Source: SZUA-365 sp034002405 (GTDB taxonomy: Bacteria > Bacteroidota > Ignavibacteria > SZUA-365). From it: a stretch of DNA of 64,000 nucleotides. A program made the position numbers and the translations under genes. The notes beneath the pieces are model-generated. The model was not told the DNA's origin and did no database searches. It saw only the letters and a list, made by a program, of their open reading frames with translations. The stretch covers positions 10,387 through 74,386 of the forward strand of contig JAVFAS010000008.1 of assembly GCA_034002405.1 (NCBI GenBank), read 5' to 3'. Shown here piece after piece: positions 9,144 to 17,243 of the stretch. Numbering within the stretch: position 1 is the stretch's first letter; each line of letters opens with the position of its first letter.

Positions 9144-12100
9144 GCATACGGACAATGCCGCGCGCGCGGCCGCACTCGATCGCACCCGCTCGTTCATCGT
9201 GCAGGCGCCCGCCGGTTCGGGCAAGACGGAACTGCTCATCCAGCGCTATCTCGCGCTGCTCGCGGCGGTGGATGCTCCCGAGGAAATTGTCGCCATTACC
9301 TTCACGCGAAAGGCCGCGGCGGAAATGCGCGTGCGCGTGCTCGAGGCTCTCCGGACCGCGAGCGAGCCTGATGCGACGCAACCGCACAAGCGTACCACGC
9401 AGCAACTCGCACGGGAGGCATTGCACCGCGATGCTTCGCTGCAGTGGGCATTGCGCGAGCAACCCGGACGCATGCGTATTCTCACGATCGATGCGCTCAA
9501 CGGATGGCTGACGCGGCAGATGCCATGGCAGTCCGGACTCGGCCCGGTCTCCACTGTCACCGACGATGCAGGACCGATGTACCGGGAAGCCGTCCGCACC
9601 GTGCTGCTTGACGAGACGGTCGACCCCGTCGTCCACGACGCGGTTCGACAGCTGCTTGTGCACCTGGACAATCGATTCGCCACGGTGGAAACACTTCTGG
9701 CGGAAATGCTCGCGATCCGTGATCAATGGACCGACGTGATCGAGGCGGGACTCGACACCGCTGCCGCGCGGGAGCTGCTCGAGCATGGCATGGAGCGCAT
9801 CATCCGCGATCATCTGCGACAGCTCGTCGATGCGTTTCCCGAGCCGGCACGCGTCGAAGCCACGGCGCTCGCGGCCCATGCCGCCGCGGTGCTGCAGCGG
9901 GATGCGATCCGCGACATGGGCGATTTCGCTCCATTTCTCGATCGGGCGGAGACACCGGATGCGGATCCGGGCGCACTTGCGCGGTGGCGTGGGCTCCGGA
10001 CGTTGCTGCTCACCGAGGCCGGCACCTTTCGCAGCAGCCGCGGTGTGACCGTCCGTCTCGGATTCGCACCCGGCGACACGGCAAAAGCGCGTATGATCGA
10101 TCTCCTCGATGCGTTGCGCGACGACGAGGAATTGCACTCCCTGCTCGAGGGCCTGCGCGGCCTTCCCGCACCGCGATATGACGAGACGCAGTGGATGATT
10201 GTCGGGAGCATTGTGACGATCCTGCGCGCGTGCGTGTCAGAGCTCCGTGCGCAGTTCATGCGTACCGCGGCGACCGATCATATCGAGGTCGCGGTGGCGG
10301 CACGCCGCGCTCTCGGTGACGAACTCGATCCGACAGACCTCGCGATGATGCTGGAATACCGGATCCGCCATATTCTTGTGGACGAGTTCCAGGATACCTC
10401 CACGAATCAGTTCCAGCTTCTCGCGCGCCTCACGGCCGGATGGAGCGCGCCCGACCGGCATACGCTGTTTCTCGTCGGTGATCCGATGCAGTCGATTTAT
10501 CGATTCCGTGAAGCGGAGGTCGGTCTGTTTCTCCAGGTCTGGGAGCAGGGACGCTTGGGTGATGTGCCTCTGGAACCCCTCCGGCTGACTCGGAATTTCC
10601 GATCCCAGGGGGAAATCGTTGCGTGGGTGAACGAGGTGTTTTCGCGGAGCATGCCCGCACGCAACGATCCCGCCGCGGGCGCGGTCGCCTATGCGCCGTC
10701 CATCGCTGAACGCGGGGGGGAAGATCAGTCAACGGATTTGATCCTCGAATATACTGGCAATCGAGCCGCCGAAGCGCGCGCGGTCGCCGCCAGGATTCGT
10801 CGCGTGCTCGACGGCGAGGAATGCGGGCCCGTCGAGTCGGTCGCCGTCCTCGTGCGTGCGCGCTCCCATCTCGTCGACATGGTCCTCGCGCTGCGCGCGG
10901 CGGGCGTCCGCTTCCGGGCGGTGGATCTCGAACCCCTGGGGGGAAGCCCCGCGGTGCGCGACCTGCTTGCGCTGGTGCGCGCGCTTGTCTATCCCGCCGA
11001 TCGCATTGCGTGGCTTTCCGTACTTCGTGCGCCCTATTGCGGACTGACGCTGGCGGATCTGCACGCGCTGTGCGGCGATGATGCCGTGTCCCCGGTGCGC
11101 GATCTGCTGCGGGATCCGTCACGCCTGGCGCGGCTGTCCCCGGACGGCTGGGCGCGTGTCACCCGTGTTGCCTCGATTCTCGAGGAGTATCGCGCACGAC
11201 GTGGACGATTGTCGCTCCGGGCGCTGGTTGAGGCGTGCTGGCTCGCGTTGGGAGCGCCGGCCCTGCTCGACGCCGCGGAACTCGATGCGGCGCGCACATT
11301 CCTCGCGCTGCTCGAGCGGCATGACTCCGGCGGCGATCTCGATGATGCAGCGATGCTGGAGGAGCGCACGGCGGTCCTGTTTTCTCCACCCGATCCGCTG
11401 GGGGACGCGCGATTGCAGTTGATGACGATTCATAAGGCGAAGGGACTCGAATTCGATGTTGTCGTGCTGCCCCGGCTCGATGGCGTGCCGCGACGGGAGT
11501 CCGATCAACTTCTGCTCTGGGATCGTGTCGTTTGTGACGGACACTTCGAATTTCTCATCGCGCCGCTGCGACCCCGGGGGAGCAGTTCCGATGACACGTA
11601 TCGCCACATCCGCACGACACGGAAGGAAAAAGCCGTGCATGAGAGCGTTCGACTGCTGTATGTCGCCGCGACACGCGCGCGTCGCCGTCTGCTGCTTTCG
11701 GCGACGATGAAGGAGCGCGAGACCGACGGGACGATCACGCTGTCGCCGCCGCGATCCGACTCCTTTCTCGCATTGCTCTGGCCGATGATTGAAACGGATG
11801 TTCAGCGCCGCTATGCGGCGTGGAAGGAAGTGACGACACCCGAGACACCGCCCGGATTCGGGCCGGGAGAAGCCGGGACGTCCCTGCGCCGTGTCCCCGC
11901 GGAATGGACGGCGCCCTCGCTGCCCGAGGATGTCTCCTGCCCGGACCTATCGTCGCGACGCGGGATGCCAACGACCGGGAGAGGAGGATTGGAACCACGG
12001 GCGGGATTGATGGCACGCGCGGTCGGAATCGTCGTGCACGACCTGCTGCGGCGTATCGCGACGGAGGGCGCCGGATTCTGGATCACCGCATCGCGGGAGG

Positions 12101-12543
12101 AGCGCGACGCCCTCATCCGTGCGCTGCTGAGCGACGCGATGCTCCCCGTGATTGACGCGGATGCCATCGAACGGGTCACCGGTGCGGTGGACCAGATGCG
12201 TGCCGATGCACGCGGACGATGGATTCTGGCCACCACGCATGCGGAAGGCGCGTGCGAGCTTGCGTTGACAGCGTGGGAGGACGATCGCGCCGTGTCGATC
12301 AGAATCGACCGCACCTTCGTCGATCGCAACGGCACACGATGGCTCGTGGATTACAAGACCGCCGTGCACGAAGGGGGGGGACTCGAGGAATTCCTGGCCG
12401 GTCAGGTTGCATTGTATCGGGAGCAACTCGTGCGGTATGCGCGCATCCTTCACCGGTGGGATGGCAGACCCGTGCGGGCAGGTCTGTATTTCCCCCTGCT
12501 ACGCGAATGGCGGGAGGTGTCGAAGATCGAAGGGGTGGGGTGA
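9133..12543 (+). CDS. UvrD/Rep-family helicase-nuclease, AddA/RecB-like
   Basis: 1136 residues from the ATG at 9133, overlapping the AddB-like gene by 11 bp. Superfamily 1A helicase motifs are all present: Walker A (APAGSGKT, residues 25-32), Ia (AITFTRKAAAEMR), II (HILVDEFQDTS), III (LFLVGDPMQSIYRFR), IV (LTRNFRSQ), V (LMTIHKAKGLEFD) and VI (LLYVAATRARRRL). The C-terminus has a second PD-(D/E)XK nuclease core with TRWLVDYKT. With the upstream AddB-like protein it should form a two-nuclease AddAB-type complex that resects double-strand breaks for RecA. This replaces RecBCD; no separate RecC or RecD is present here. Confidence 0.93.
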   Translation: MNAEHTDNAARAAALDRTRSFIVQAPAGSGKTELLIQRYLALLAAVDAPEEIVAITFTRKAAAEMRVRVLEALRTASEPDATQPHKRTTQQLAREALHRDASLQWALREQPGRMRILTIDALNGWLTRQMPWQSGLGPVSTVTDDAGPMYREAVRTVLLDETVDPVVHDAVRQLLVHLDNRFATVETLLAEMLAIRDQWTDVIEAGLDTAAARELLEHGMERIIRDHLRQLVDAFPEPARVEATALAAHAAAVLQRDAIRDMGDFAPFLDRAETPDADPGALARWRGLRTLLLTEAGTFRSSRGVTVRLGFAPGDTAKARMIDLLDALRDDEELHSLLEGLRGLPAPRYDETQWMIVGSIVTILRACVSELRAQFMRTAATDHIEVAVAARRALGDELDPTDLAMMLEYRIRHILVDEFQDTSTNQFQLLARLTAGWSAPDRHTLFLVGDPMQSIYRFREAEVGLFLQVWEQGRLGDVPLEPLRLTRNFRSQGEIVAWVNEVFSRSMPARNDPAAGAVAYAPSIAERGGEDQSTDLILEYTGNRAAEARAVAARIRRVLDGEECGPVESVAVLVRARSHLVDMVLALRAAGVRFRAVDLEPLGGSPAVRDLLALVRALVYPADRIAWLSVLRAPYCGLTLADLHALCGDDAVSPVRDLLRDPSRLARLSPDGWARVTRVASILEEYRARRGRLSLRALVEACWLALGAPALLDAAELDAARTFLALLERHDSGGDLDDAAMLEERTAVLFSPPDPLGDARLQLMTIHKAKGLEFDVVVLPRLDGVPRRESDQLLLWDRVVCDGHFEFLIAPLRPRGSSSDDTYRHIRTTRKEKAVHESVRLLYVAATRARRRLLLSATMKERETDGTITLSPPRSDSFLALLWPMIETDVQRRYAAWKEVTTPETPPGFGPGEAGTSLRRVPAEWTAPSLPEDVSCPDLSSRRGMPTTGRGGLEPRAGLMARAVGIVVHDLLRRIATEGAGFWITASREERDALIRALLSDAMLPVIDADAIERVTGAVDQMRADARGRWILATTHAEGACELALTAWEDDRAVSIRIDRTFVDRNGTRWLVDYKTAVHEGGGLEEFLAGQVALYREQLVRYARILHRWDGRPVRAGLYFPLLREWREVSKIEGVG

Positions 12544-12556
12544 ACGAAACCGCGGA

Positions 12557-13534
12557 TCAGCGGCTGCGCCGGACGCTGATCGCGTCGAACGCGTCACGGG
12601 TTTCGACAAGAATGTAATACTGTCCCGGTGGCAGCGCGGAGGCGTCGAAGGTCGTCAAGTGCTTGCCAACGGGCAGTTCTTCCTGGATGAGCACACGCAC
12701 CTGACGACCCTGCGCGTTGAGGACGCGAACGGTTGTGGCTCCCGACTCGGTGAGCAGGAAGCGGATCTGTGTCCCCTCGGGAAATGGATCGGGTGAGGCC
12801 GACTCGATGAAAAGCACCTGCTCGCTCGTGGGTGTCCCGTCGAACAGGGGAGATTCAGGCAACCCTGTCTGAAATATCTCCGATGTGAAATCCTCACCAT
12901 CCCACAGCAGAAACGCAGCCTTGGCGCGATCTTGCAACTGATCGAGTCCAATATTCTTGCACGTCGCCATCAGCCGCGCGAGTTCCTCGCGGTGCGGTGT
13001 ATTCATCGCCGGGCTGATCACACCGCGATGCTTCGTGAACCAGTCGACAAACAGTCGTATCGACGCGCCACGCCATTCCTCGGCCGCCGAGTCGATACGT
13101 GCGTCGAGCAGACCAAACGCCTTGCGATTCCGATCCGCGAGACGCGCGGCGTCGCTGAAAAGTTTTCGCCGGTCCTGATAGTTTGTCTGGAGAAGGCCGC
13201 GGATGGACAGGAATCCACGGTGATCGCGTTTCTCCCATAACGCATGTCGTGTGCGGAGGTTGTTTCGGATGATGTTCCGCAGCATCGCGTGCTGTTCCCG
13301 CAGGGCTTCGAGCGCGTCCCGGTCACGTGGCGAGAGTTGTGCATCGAACTGGGTCTTCCACTCCTGCATGACCGGCAGCACGCGCGCGCGCATCAGCGAG
13401 ACAACCTCGCCGAGCAGCGCGTTCCGGGCGGCTGAAATGTCCTGGGCGGACTGCGCTCGCAGGGATTGCAGGGGGAGGAACAGGGCAGCCGTGAGAATGA
13501 GCAACGGGACGTGCCGGGGAGAACACCGCATCAT
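12557..13534 (-). CDS. Exported helical protein with type IX sorting domain
   Basis: 325 residues. A signal peptide (LLILTAALFLPLQSLRAQ) is followed by about 210 mostly alpha-helical, Arg/Asp/Glu-rich residues of unrecognised family. The last ~80 residues are a Por-secretion-type C-terminal domain: PFPEGTQIRFLLTESG, TVRVLNAQGRQVRVL, FDASALPPGQYYILVET and a basic SVRRSR end. This predicts export through the type IX system and surface attachment. It converges on the AddA-like gene with 13 bp between stops and lies 230 bp downstream of tonB on the same strand; that spacer holds no recognisable gene. Two consecutive ATGs are possible starts. Confidence 0.8.
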   Translation of the reverse strand: MMRCSPRHVPLLILTAALFLPLQSLRAQSAQDISAARNALLGEVVSLMRARVLPVMQEWKTQFDAQLSPRDRDALEALREQHAMLRNIIRNNLRTRHALWEKRDHRGFLSIRGLLQTNYQDRRKLFSDAARLADRNRKAFGLLDARIDSAAEEWRGASIRLFVDWFTKHRGVISPAMNTPHREELARLMATCKNIGLDQLQDRAKAAFLLWDGEDFTSEIFQTGLPESPLFDGTPTSEQVLFIESASPDPFPEGTQIRFLLTESGATTVRVLNAQGRQVRVLIQEELPVGKHLTTFDASALPPGQYYILVETRDAFDAISVRRSR

Positions 13535-13764
13535 CGCGTGACGATCCTATATGAAACAAGACGATCGGAAGCGCAGCTGCGTCGCGAGATGTCGCAACTG
13601 ATTCGGAAAGGTACTACGGGATGCGCACGTGAGACAATGAAAAAGGACGTCCCTGATCGTTTCATCCGGTCACGCCGATTCCTCGCGTGATCGATCGTGG
13701 GCGAGGTGACGGATCCCACGGACTGCATTGTCCGCGCGAAAACCCGCGGTCGATCCGGGATGGG

Positions 13765-14619
13765 TCAGCGCAACGTGAAATGGAACACCGCGGTGCCGAC
13801 CTGATCCGCCTGTTTTGCATTCGTCGGGAGCGCGTTGAATCGCCACGTCCGCATCGCGTCCAACGCGGCACGTTCGTATCGCGTGTCACCTTTCTGGAGC
13901 ACGGTCATTCCATACATGGTGCCATCGGGACGGACGCGAAACCGGATCGCGATCTGCAGCGACTGCGTCGCGCCGGGAGGGAAGGCGGGAAGGACGCCCG
14001 CGATGCGATTGCGTGAGAGACCACCGTCCCACTGGATATTGGCGGATGAATGCGGCGTGCCGCTGAGCGTTCCGGGGTCGGAGGTCAGCGCCGATTGCGT
14101 CCCGGCGCCCGCGCCCGTGACATTGTCCCCGCGCGTATCCGTCGTGGACAGTCCCTGCTCCCGTGATTCACGACGGGTCAGATCTCCGGTCGTCGTCGCG
14201 CTGCTGCGCGTGGCTTTCCCTCCGCCTTGATCCATGAAGTCAATGGCATCGTCACTTCCACGGATTTCCCGTGGCGGAACCGGGGTCGACGGAGCGGCCT
14301 CCACGCGTCCACTCTCGCGGGCGGTTGTCCGCGAGGCCGGTGACGGTCGCGCCGCGGGCTGTGCGATGCTGGTGCTGGGCTGCTGTGTGGGTGCCATGGA
14401 CTGCTGTCGCGGGGAAACCTCGCGCATGCGCGGACGGGCTTCGACAAGCGGTGGCTGTTCCATGGCTGTCCGCGGGAGGAGGAAGCGAAGCTCGATATCC
14501 CGTGGCAGTTTCCGTCCTTCGGGGAAGGCGGCCCAGAATACCATGATCAGAAACAGCAGGGCATGCAGCCCGATCGAGATTCCCCAGCTTTTTCCATCAT
14601 CACTGTTGGAGGTCATCAT
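13765..14619 (-). CDS. tonB: TonB-like energy transducer
   Basis: 284 residues from the ATG at 14619 (14616 is also possible). One N-terminal membrane anchor (GISIGLHALLFLIMVFWAAF) with the His typical of TonB, a Pro/Ser/Arg-rich periplasmic spacer, and a C-terminal TonB domain (SLQIAIRFRVRPDGTMYGM ... YERAALDAMRTWRFNALP). It overlaps exbD by 20 bp and is the last gene of the ExbB-ExbD-TonB series. It transmits proton-motive energy to outer-membrane receptors, probably including the barrel encoded at the start of the same operon. Confidence 0.87.
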   Translation of the reverse strand: MMTSNSDDGKSWGISIGLHALLFLIMVFWAAFPEGRKLPRDIELRFLLPRTAMEQPPLVEARPRMREVSPRQQSMAPTQQPSTSIAQPAARPSPASRTTARESGRVEAAPSTPVPPREIRGSDDAIDFMDQGGGKATRSSATTTGDLTRRESREQGLSTTDTRGDNVTGAGAGTQSALTSDPGTLSGTPHSSANIQWDGGLSRNRIAGVLPAFPPGATQSLQIAIRFRVRPDGTMYGMTVLQKGDTRYERAALDAMRTWRFNALPTNAKQADQVGTAVFHFTLR

Positions 14620-15025
14620 CGTCTTTCTGCGCTGTGGAAATGAAAAACCGTGTCGCGCCCAATCCCTTGGCCTCGTCCATGACGAACACGGCACGCTGCA
14701 ACGGCACATCGGCGTCACTCGAGAGCACAATCACCTGCGAGGTCGGCGCGACGAGTTTTTCCTGCAACGCCGCGCGAAACTGATCCAGCGGGATCTCGAC
14801 ATTGTTCAGAAAGATGCGACCGTCATTGAGCAGGGCGATCACCAGTTGCTCGTCCTCGACCGTCGCGGTATGCTCCGCCTCCGGGAGCGTGACGTTCAAT
14901 CCCTCGGTGACGATGAACGAGGAGGTCAGCAAGAAAAAGATCAGCAGGAGCAGCACGATATCCGTCAGCGACGAATAGCTGAAAATACTCAGCGGCTTGT
15001 TGGCCTGTGTGAGCTGGATTTTCAT
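14600..15025 (-). CDS. exbD: ExbD/TolR-family biopolymer transport protein
   Basis: 141 residues. A single N-terminal membrane helix carries the essential Asp in SLTDIVLLLLIFFLLTSSF, followed by a periplasmic domain (QVIVLSSDADVPLQRAVFVMDEAKGLGATRFFI). It is the usual length for the family. The start ATG overlaps the exbB stop by 4 bp (ATGA), so the two are translationally coupled. It forms the proton channel with ExbB. TolR-type function is possible but the TonB gene next door favours ExbD. Confidence 0.9.
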   Translation of the reverse strand: MKIQLTQANKPLSIFSYSSLTDIVLLLLIFFLLTSSFIVTEGLNVTLPEAEHTATVEDEQLVIALLNDGRIFLNNVEIPLDQFRAALQEKLVAPTSQVIVLSSDADVPLQRAVFVMDEAKGLGATRFFISTAQKDDDDLQQ

Positions 15026-15702
15026 GACGTCTTTCCCTGTGCGGCCTCACGCGCCATCTGTGCTTTTTTCGCGGCGATCTGTGCTTTCCGCTGTTCGACG
15101 AGCGCGATGTCGAGGAAGTCATTACAGCTCGCCTCGGTCTCGAACACGAAATGGCCCACGCGGTTGACGAGATAGTTGTACAGGAAATAGGCGGGGATGC
15201 CCACGATCAGACCGAATGCCGTCGTGATCAGCGCCTCCCAAATACCGGAGGCGAGGAGTTGCGGATTGACCACGCCCTCATTGACCTCGATGACGCGAAA
15301 GGCCCCGATCATACCGGTCACCGTTCCGAGAAACCCCAGCAACGGTGCGATGCCCGCGACGGATGCGAGGAGCCCGAGGCCGCGCTCGAGTTTGTACACT
15401 TCCATGCGCGCGGCGCTTTCCACCGCGTCCTTCACCTCCTGATGCGTCCCTTTCATTTTCAACAGTCCGGCACGGAGAATGCTCGCGAGTGGTGTTCCGG
15501 CTTCCGAACAGATCGATACCGCGGACGCGGTATCGCCGCGGCTGAGCACGGCGCGGATCTGAAGGATGAATTTCCCGCCGTCCACTTTCACTCGCGCGAG
15601 CGTGATCAGCTTCTGCACCACGAGGTAGGTGGCGAGCAGCGAGGCGGCGAGGATGAACCACATCACCACCCCGCCCTTGAGGAAAAGATCGAATACTGTC
15701 AT
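15022..15702 (-). CDS. exbB: ExbB/TolQ-family proton channel protein
   Basis: 226 residues from the ATG at 15702; a TTG immediately before it is possible, but the GGAG 6 bp upstream fits the ATG. Three membrane segments are visible: an N-terminal one (GGVVMWFILAASLLATYLVV), and two in the MotA_TolQ_ExbB core (LASVAGIAPLLGFLGTVTGMI and EALITTAFGLIVGIPAYFLYN). The LLGFLGTVTGMI sequence is the family signature. Partner of ExbD and TonB. Confidence 0.92.
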   Translation of the reverse strand: MTVFDLFLKGGVVMWFILAASLLATYLVVQKLITLARVKVDGGKFILQIRAVLSRGDTASAVSICSEAGTPLASILRAGLLKMKGTHQEVKDAVESAARMEVYKLERGLGLLASVAGIAPLLGFLGTVTGMIGAFRVIEVNEGVVNPQLLASGIWEALITTAFGLIVGIPAYFLYNYLVNRVGHFVFETEASCNDFLDIALVEQRKAQIAAKKAQMAREAAQGKTS

Positions 15703-15805
15703 CAAGGTCTCCGGTCTAGTGTGAAAATCATTGATCGCGATGTTGATCCACGGGCTCTGATGCCGCGGGTGTCCGGGTCCTGTCTCGCCGCGGCGTTCTC
15801 CTGAC

Positions 15806-15835
15806 GGCTGTCACGACTGGTGGCTGTCACGACTG
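15806..15835. repeat. 14-bp direct repeat at a gene end
   Basis: ggctgtcacgactg occurs at 15806-15819 and 15822-15835, 16-bp period. The second copy contains the stop codon of the HU-like membrane protein gene. Function unknown; it may be a simple duplication. Confidence 0.6.
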
Positions 15836-17241
15836 ACGGTGCACTTCGACCCGTCCCACCGGCTCACTGCCGGGGAGTGCGCGTGGTTCGGTGGTATCCA
15901 GAAGCATGTAGAGGATGATCAGCACCACGCAGAATGTCAGAATCGCCGCCGTGACGAGCAGCGACCGCCGCCCGGATTCCGCCGGAGGATGATACAGTTG
16001 GTCGCGGTTGCGATGAAAGACCGCATCGTCGGAGAGGGGGTCGCCCTCCGCTTGCGATTCGGTCCGCGCGGACCCATCATGGAGATACGGATCCGATACT
16101 CCGTCCAAGTACTCGGCGTCCACCNNNNNNNNNNNNNNNNNNNNNNNNNNNNNNNNNNNNNNNNNNNNNNNNNNNNNNNNNNNNNNNNNNNNNNNNNNNN
16201 NNNNNNNNNNNNNNNNNNNNNNNNTTGGTCGCGGTTGCGATGAAAGACCGCATCGTCGGAGAGGGGGTCGCCCTCCGCTTGCGATTCGGTCCGCGCGGAC
16301 CCATCATGGAGATACGGATCCGATACTCCGTCCAAGTACTCGGCGTCCACCATGGCCTCCGCCTTGCGACTCGCAGGGTCGGAATCGCCCGCGTCAATCG
16401 TCTCCGTATCATCAACGTCGAATGTTTCGGAGTCATGAACGTCGAATGTTTCGGAGCCATCGACGTCGAATGTTTCGGAGTCATCGACGTCGAATGTTTC
16501 GGAGTCATCGACGTCGAATGTTTCGGAGCCATCGACGTCGAGTGTTTCGGTGTCGCTCGCATCCTCCGGGAGTTCCGTCGCGGGTGGTTCGTCGGCATCC
16601 GGGACGGGAATCGTATCGAGGCCGCGGGCATGCAAGAGGTCCGTCACGATCCCGGCGACATCGACCGGCGTGCGCGCGGGTGGGAAGTGCGGCTGCAGGG
16701 CGATCGCGGGAATGAAATGTCGGGCATCGAGAGCCGCCGGCTCGCGCATCGCCACCTCCATCACCAGCGCATCGTCCCGCGACGACCGCAGGTCGATCGC
16801 GCACAACGAACCGTCGGCATCGAATATCGGAGTCCACCGTCCTATTCCTGGCAGCGAGATGATCCGACCTTCCCGCAGCAACGATTTCACGACGTCGAAG
16901 CAGGCATGGAGGAACACCTGCGCACTGTGGCGCGGTACCGCGCGGGATGCCGCCAGGGCGTCGATGAGCATGTCCCGGCTCATGGTCGCGTGCGTCGTGG
17001 TCCCCGAAGCGGACGCATCCCACGGGGTTCGATCCAACGGGAGCAGGGAGGGATGCGGGCGGAACATCAACGCGTCATCGGTGGGACAGAGTACGCCGAA
17101 GGTCATCAACTCGACGCATTCGCCACGGTCAACCGCCTCCACGCAGATCTCGAGCATCGCATCCACATAGGACTGCAATTCCGTTGCCTCGAGTCCGAGC
17201 CGAGCCGCGATGCGATGCAGTATGTCGGCACTGTACGCCAT
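15827..17241 (-). CDS. Tandem HU-like domain membrane protein with Asp-rich repeats (split by assembly gap)
   Basis: Collapsing the 127-bp duplication around the Ns gives 1188 bp, 395 residues, uninterrupted. Residues 1-60 and about 88-145 each resemble a degenerate HU/CCDC81-like fold (GECVELMTFGVLCP and EGRIISLPGIGRWTPIF correspond to the HU beta-strands). Then come a linker, seven 8-residue acidic repeats (SETFDVDD type), and one membrane helix near the C-terminus (SLLVTAAILTFCVVLIILYML) with only about 25 residues beyond it. Bacteroidota HU-CCDC81 proteins usually end in a periplasmic SPOR domain; none is present here. It starts 2 bp after the outer-membrane barrel gene and lies 124 bp before exbB. 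A link between cytoplasmic face and envelope machinery is inferred. Confidence 0.75.
15998..16351. other. Assembly artefact: 100 Ns between two identical 127-bp copies
   Basis: 15998-16124 and 16225-16351 are identical over exactly 127 bases and the Ns occupy 16125-16224. This is what two contigs sharing one k=127 overlap look like when a scaffolder inserts Ns instead of joining them. The gene across it is intact once one copy and the Ns are removed. Confidence 0.95.
16384..16551 (-). repeat. 24-bp coding tandem repeat (SETFDVDD)
   Basis: Seven 24-bp units encoding TETLDVDG, SETFDVDD, SETFDVDD, SETFDVDG, SETFDVHD, SETFDVDD, TETIDAGD. Near-identity of the central units at the DNA level indicates recent expansion. 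The encoded linker is strongly acidic and lies between the HU-like domains and the membrane helix. Confidence 0.9.
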
Positions 17242-17243
17242 GA

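Noticed and set aside
16384..16551. CRISPR-like or minisatellite non-coding array
   Set aside because: Periodicity of 24 bp is in frame and encodes an acidic linker.
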